DNA from: Circinella umbellata
Lineage: Eukaryota; Mucoromycota; Mucoromycetes; Mucorales; Lichtheimiaceae
Reading direction: 5' to 3'
Length of the DNA stretch: 64,000 nt
Assembly (NCBI GenBank): GCA_025093555.1
Contig: JAIWNF010000016.1
Location: 682,001-746,000, forward strand
The translations under genes and the position numbers were made by a program. The notes under the pieces are model-generated. The model made no database searches, had not been told where the DNA came from, and was given only the letters and a program-made list of their open reading frames with translations. Positions 60,162-64,000 of the stretch are shown here, one piece after another. Numbering within the stretch: position 1 is the first letter of the stretch; each line of letters starts with the position of its first letter.

Positions 60162-62614
60162 TTACATAAGAAATTGAGTATCAATGCCATGTGCGAAATC
60201 ATATTTTACAATTTTTGCCAAGTTAGAACAACAAACAATACGTGCATAATCAAATTGTAAATTAAGCACTTTTCCTTCAATAGCTTGACTAAGGCTTCTT
60301 AAATGACATCCTTGACTGAGAGACCAAATACGAAGACTGCCATCATAACTACCACTAATAATTCGATCTTCTTGTTGACTCATCTGTAATGTCCGAACCA
60401 AATCGGTATGGCCAACCAATGTATGTAAACATTTACCAGTTTCTGCATCCCATACTTTAATAGTTTGGTCACTGGATCCACTCACAATTCTTGTACCATC
60501 GAATTCAACACAAGCAATACCTCGACTATGAGAATCAAATGTACGTAAACATTCACCTGTTTCCATATCCCACATTTTCACCGTACGATCGCCTGAGGCA
60601 GAAACAATACGATTATCTTTAAATTGAATTGCATTCACAGCAGCATGATGACCTCGTAAAACACGTAAAGTTTCGCCACTTTCTAAATCCCATACACGTA
60701 TCGTATGATCTTTGGAAGAACTGACAATTCGATCTTGAGAAAATCGTAAATTCAAAACACTCGAACTGTGACCATGTAAGATACGTAATACTCGACCCGT
60801 TTCCATATCCCATTTGACCATGGTCTTGTCACTACTACCACTAATAATATATCGATCATCGTATTGTAAACAAAGAACACTAGCACCGTGAGAACATAAT
60901 GTACGTCGACATTCTCCTGTACGCATATCCCAAATCTTTATGGTGCGATCTCGACTCCCACTGATAATTTTATCTTCGTCAAATTGAATACAATAAATTC
61001 CTTCAAGATGCATATCGCTTAAGGAATCTTTGTGTGGGAAAACACGCATTTTGCATTTTCCTTCTTTCCATCGTTTATCTATTAAATGTCGATTACGATA
61101 AAGACGTCGCCAATTGATAAATCGGGTATCGGTGGTTTCATTATAATGATATAGTGCGGTTTCGTCATATTTTACATGGCGACGCGGAGATGGACGATTT
61201 TTATAAGGCCGTTCAATGACCATATTGGTAAGAGCGGAAGTGGTTTTGGATGATGATGGTAAAACAGTTGCAGATCTTGATGCAGCTGTAACGATGGATG
61301 AGGAGGTCGTTGGACGTGCAAAAGTAGATACACTACTACGTATCCTGTCACGTGTTAATGGTAATGCATGGAGGGGATGATATTGTCGACGAGAAGATGA
61401 GGATGAGATAGGTAATGGATGGGAGCGTGATGGTGATGTTGGTGAAGCAAGTGAAAGTGGAAGTGGAAATGGAATAGGTGGTAATGCGTTATTACTATTA
61501 TTGTTCATGTTGTGAATTCTACGACTTAAAGCAGATGTAGAAGAGGATGCAATCGGTGAAGTTTCATCAGATATACTACTGCTGCTATTACTGGACACTA
61601 ATGTCGTTGCTGTGATTAGTTCTTCTTGTTCTCTTACTTCTTCGTCTTCTTCTTCTTCAGTACTATGCTCATTGTTACTGTTAATATTTGTAGTGGATGT
61701 CGCCATACTAGCGGTACTATTACTTTCGACAGGTGTTGGTGTGTCTATCGATGCATTAGTCGTTGTACTTGATGATGCCGAAGCGGTTGTGTTTTCTTGA
61801 TGTTGATGAAGTGTCCGTCGTTGACGAAGTCTTAAGAATAGATCACCTGGTCGACGAAAAGGTCTCAACCGGCCCGATGCGGGTGCCCCAGGCATTTTAG
61901 GTAGTGCAGCTGGATCATACATGGAAGCTGTTGTTCGTGCAAGTGGTACAGGTGTTAAACGCAAATCATCTGTATGCTGTAACTGTTGTTGTTGTTGTTG
62001 TTGTTGTAATTGTGAATGTGAAATAGTATTATTTATATATGTTTCCATTGCACGTTGATCATAATTCCAACCTTGTTGTGTAAATAATTTTTTCCATAAT
62101 GTTTGATCTTGACTCAATTGACGCCATCGTCGTGATACACCAGATATACGAGCTAATGTAAGTGCATCAACAAATTGTAATATATGTAATGCAAGTTCAT
62201 AAGGTAATAACTACATAAATAGAAATTATTTAGAGAAAAGAAAAATAGTTTTTTTGTTTTTGTTTCGATAGTAATAATAATAATAATAATAATATTTTAC
62301 CGATAAAAAATCACGATGAAGTAAAGGAAGTAATCGATTAACAGCACCACGAGCATTAGAAGTGGATATTGTTAATAATAATTGATATGCAAATTCTATA
62401 TATAAAAATTGAAATATTATTATGCAGTTCTATCAATAACAATGCATTCTTTATTATTCTTATTATTTTCTCCTCTTTTGTCTTTTTCTTTTGCTCCTTC
62501 TTTCTTTCTCTTTTTTACCCCCTTTTTGTTTTCAATATTCTTTACTTTTCCCACCCACTGATTCCCCCAAAAAAAAAACTCACCAGCTTTTTGGTCATCG
62601 CTCCAATTACTCAT
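60162..62614 (-). CDS. F-box/WD40 protein with long disordered insert (724 aa)
   Basis: Exons 62614-62584, 62395-62301 and 62210-60162 close in phase. The F-box lies near residues 43-90 (LLPYELALHILQFVDALTLA, then RISGVSRRWRQLSQDQTLWK). The usual F-box-to-WD linker is split: a Ser/Thr/Gln/Asn-rich, probably disordered stretch of ~280 residues (poly-Q QQQQQQQQ, acidic EEEEDEEVREQEE) precedes WRRLYRNRHLIDKRWKEGKC. Seven WD40 blades follow from ~435 (for example IISGSRDRTIKIWD, IVSGSSDQTIKVWD), and the C-terminus closes the propeller. Architecture is that of SCF adaptors such as Cdc4/Met30/Fbw7; no single orthologue is assigned. The start is the only in-frame ATG before exon 2; a further upstream exon is possible because an AATAATAG acceptor-like site precedes it. 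Confidence 0.85.
62277..62295. repeat. (TAA)n microsatellite in an intron
   Basis: TAA repeat within the second intron of the F-box/WD40 gene. Confidence 0.7.
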
Positions 62615-63426
62615 ACAATCCGGCAATTCGAACCTTTGTTCAACATATCCTTCGTCTGCATGGTCAACGTCGTCTATTATTTATAATTCATTATATATAA
62701 ATATATATTTGTTAATCTCTTTATTGTTTCAAAAACTATTATCAACTTTGTTTCAAGCTGACTAATTTCAAAGAAAAAGAAACAAAAAAAAAAAAAAAAG
62801 AGAAAAAGTGTTGGTGCATTTTAAAGTACCAGTAGTAGTAATAGTAGTAGTAGAAGTAGAAGGAGTAGAAGGAGTAATAGCTTTTTCGAGGTGTGAATCC
62901 CTCATTTAGATTCTGACGATATATGGTATAAAATTAAAAAAAAAATAAAAAAAAAAGAAAGAGAAGGTCGAAAAGAAGAAATAACAAAATAAGAAAGCAA
63001 ATAACCGAATAGAAAAAAAGAAAAAAAAAGGGCAACGCTTCTGTATTAGGCAATTTTAGTGTAAAGCTGCAAGTCCGATAACTTTAGACAAACCATAAAT
63101 TTTATTAAAAGAAACTCTTTTTTTTTTTCCTTTTTGCTTTTTTTCTTTGAATGCAAATTTTAGGGGTGATATGTACATTTTTAAATAAATTAGAAATATT
63201 GTGAAGGGGTGCGTGCGTTTGTGCGTGTGTGCATGTATAATAACAAGAATAAGAATAATAATAAAACGATAACAATAATAAGTGTGTGTGTGTGTATAAA
63301 TGTATGATGAATGAAAAAACGGCAAAGGGTATAATTTACAACAAGCGAAAGAAAAACTTGAGATTCATGCGTGTGTATGTTTTGTGATTGAAATTAAAGA
63401 GGGGTAGATAATCTTTTTTTTTATAC
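62615..63426. other. Spacer between F-box/WD40 start and mitochondrial carrier end
   Basis: AT-rich, with (AGT)n/(AGA)n-like repeats near 62830-62875, A-runs, and a (GT)n tract near 63280-63294. No gene. Confidence 0.6.
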
Positions 63427-64000
63427 TTAGTCAAGCATAACTGTTTTCAAAGTTTCATAAGTGGGGAAAAAGATACCACAAATACCAAACCACCAAATAC
63501 TACGAGGCATAGCACCAGCAAAGAATTCACGATATACTTTAACAGGTCGACCTTGTGCTTGTGCCCACATTCTCTTTGTCATATCCATTACAGTAACTCG
63601 ACCAGCACTTGCTGGAGTTCCCAAATGACGACGTTCAGTAATCATACGAGTTCGAATGACATCCATTGGAGTTGTAAAATAACCAGCCATAAAACCACTA
63701 ATACCACCATAAACAATGGTTTGTAATGTTGGAATACCCACTTGCTCTTCAAATGCTGCACTGGCAACAATTGTTTTGTGATGTTTAGCTTGTTCAATCC
63801 AATCTCGGTATACGGAACGACGATGGAAAGCTTTGAAATTTTCATATGATACTAACAAAATCACCATGAATGGAGAATCACGTGCAGCGATAGCCCAAAA
63901 ACCTTTAAATAATCCTCGAGGACCTTCTTCCAACAATGTCTGACGAACAACATAAGAAGCAGTGGATAGTCCAGCATAATGATCCGTTTGTAGCTTTGTT
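63427..64000 (-). CDS. Mitochondrial carrier family protein, C-terminal part (runs off the window)
   Basis: A single open frame of 191 codons reads from the window end to a TAG at 63427. The 5' part lies outside the window. It shows the last two of three carrier repeats: GPRGLFKGFWAIAARDSPFM in the helix 3-4 region, then GISGFMAGYFTTPMDVIRTR, carrying the family signature PxDxxRxR. The final FFAGAMPRSIWWFGICGIFF belongs to the sixth helix. Inner-membrane solute transporter; substrate not determinable from this part. The start is not in the window; the frame reads upstream of residue KLQTDHYAGLSTASYVVRQ without interruption. Confidence 0.85.
   Translation of the reverse strand, partial: TKLQTDHYAGLSTASYVVRQTLLEEGPRGLFKGFWAIAARDSPFMVILLVSYENFKAFHRRSVYRDWIEQAKHHKTIVASAAFEEQVGIPTLQTIVYGGISGFMAGYFTTPMDVIRTRMITERRHLGTPASAGRVTVMDMTKRMWAQAQGRPVKVYREFFAGAMPRSIWWFGICGIFFPTYETLKTVMLD

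Noticed and set aside
60619..60813. Opposite-frame reading of 64 codons within the WD40 region
   Set aside because: Shadow of the F-box/WD40 gene; the true frame has seven clear WD repeats.

Overview
The window is nuclear DNA of a filamentous fungus, most likely an early-diverging one of the Mucoromycota (Mucorales-like). This rests on the strongly AT-rich intergenic DNA, short spliceosomal introns (mostly about 50-140 nt, GTAAGT-like donors, TAG/CAG acceptors), compact promoters with TATA boxes 60-135 nt before the ATG, and the gene content: a Crypton-type tyrosine recombinase relic with an Ndc10/GCR1_C-like layout, an expanded F-box/LRR family, fungal DAHP synthase and allantoicase. The species cannot be named from the sequence alone. 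I built the gene models by hand-matching splice sites and reading phase; wherever the model is good, the phases close exactly.

Layout. 1-5.4 kb is a transposon graveyard: a 5' fragment of a TPR/F-box gene, a Crypton pseudogene (minus) and a MITE with pogo-like ends. 5.5-6.7 kb encodes a single-pass membrane protein. 8.4-9.4 and 13.4-14.4 kb hold two paralogous glutathione S-transferases, separated by about 4 kb without a gene. 14.9-17.4 kb holds two unrelated MITEs, one with very long inverted arms. 18.0-28.4 kb is the densest stretch, all on the minus strand: an F-box/LRR protein, a 14-exon DENN protein with an embedded C1-type zinc finger, and a 9-exon allantoicase. 30.4-43.4 kb is dominated by a direct segmental duplication carrying a TPR/F-box/LRR gene in each copy. 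Between the copies lie a secreted aspartic-protease-like gene whose second catalytic Asp is replaced by Ser, and an unrecognised pseudogene. 43.9-46.3 kb is again repeat relics. 46.7-48.7 kb is a second F-box/LRR gene. 48.7-56 kb is gene-poor, with one MITE and a GST relic. 56.1-64 kb returns to ordinary genes: FAD monooxygenase, DAHP synthase, an F-box/WD40 protein and the 3' part of a mitochondrial carrier.

Functional themes. Five intact genes plus one fragment encode F-box proteins, i.e. presumed substrate adaptors of SCF ubiquitin ligases, in three architectures: F-box+LRR, TPR+F-box+LRR and F-box+WD40. The metabolic genes (allantoicase for purine nitrogen salvage, DAHP synthase for aromatic amino acids, GSTs and a monooxygenase for redox or detoxification chemistry) show no operon-like relation. 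The most unusual items are the pseudo-aspartic protease, a 113-bp GC-rich insertion flanked by perfect 9-bp direct repeats and present twice, two TIR element families with identifiable target duplications, and the local F-box duplication. I found no tRNA, rRNA, CRISPR or viral gene.
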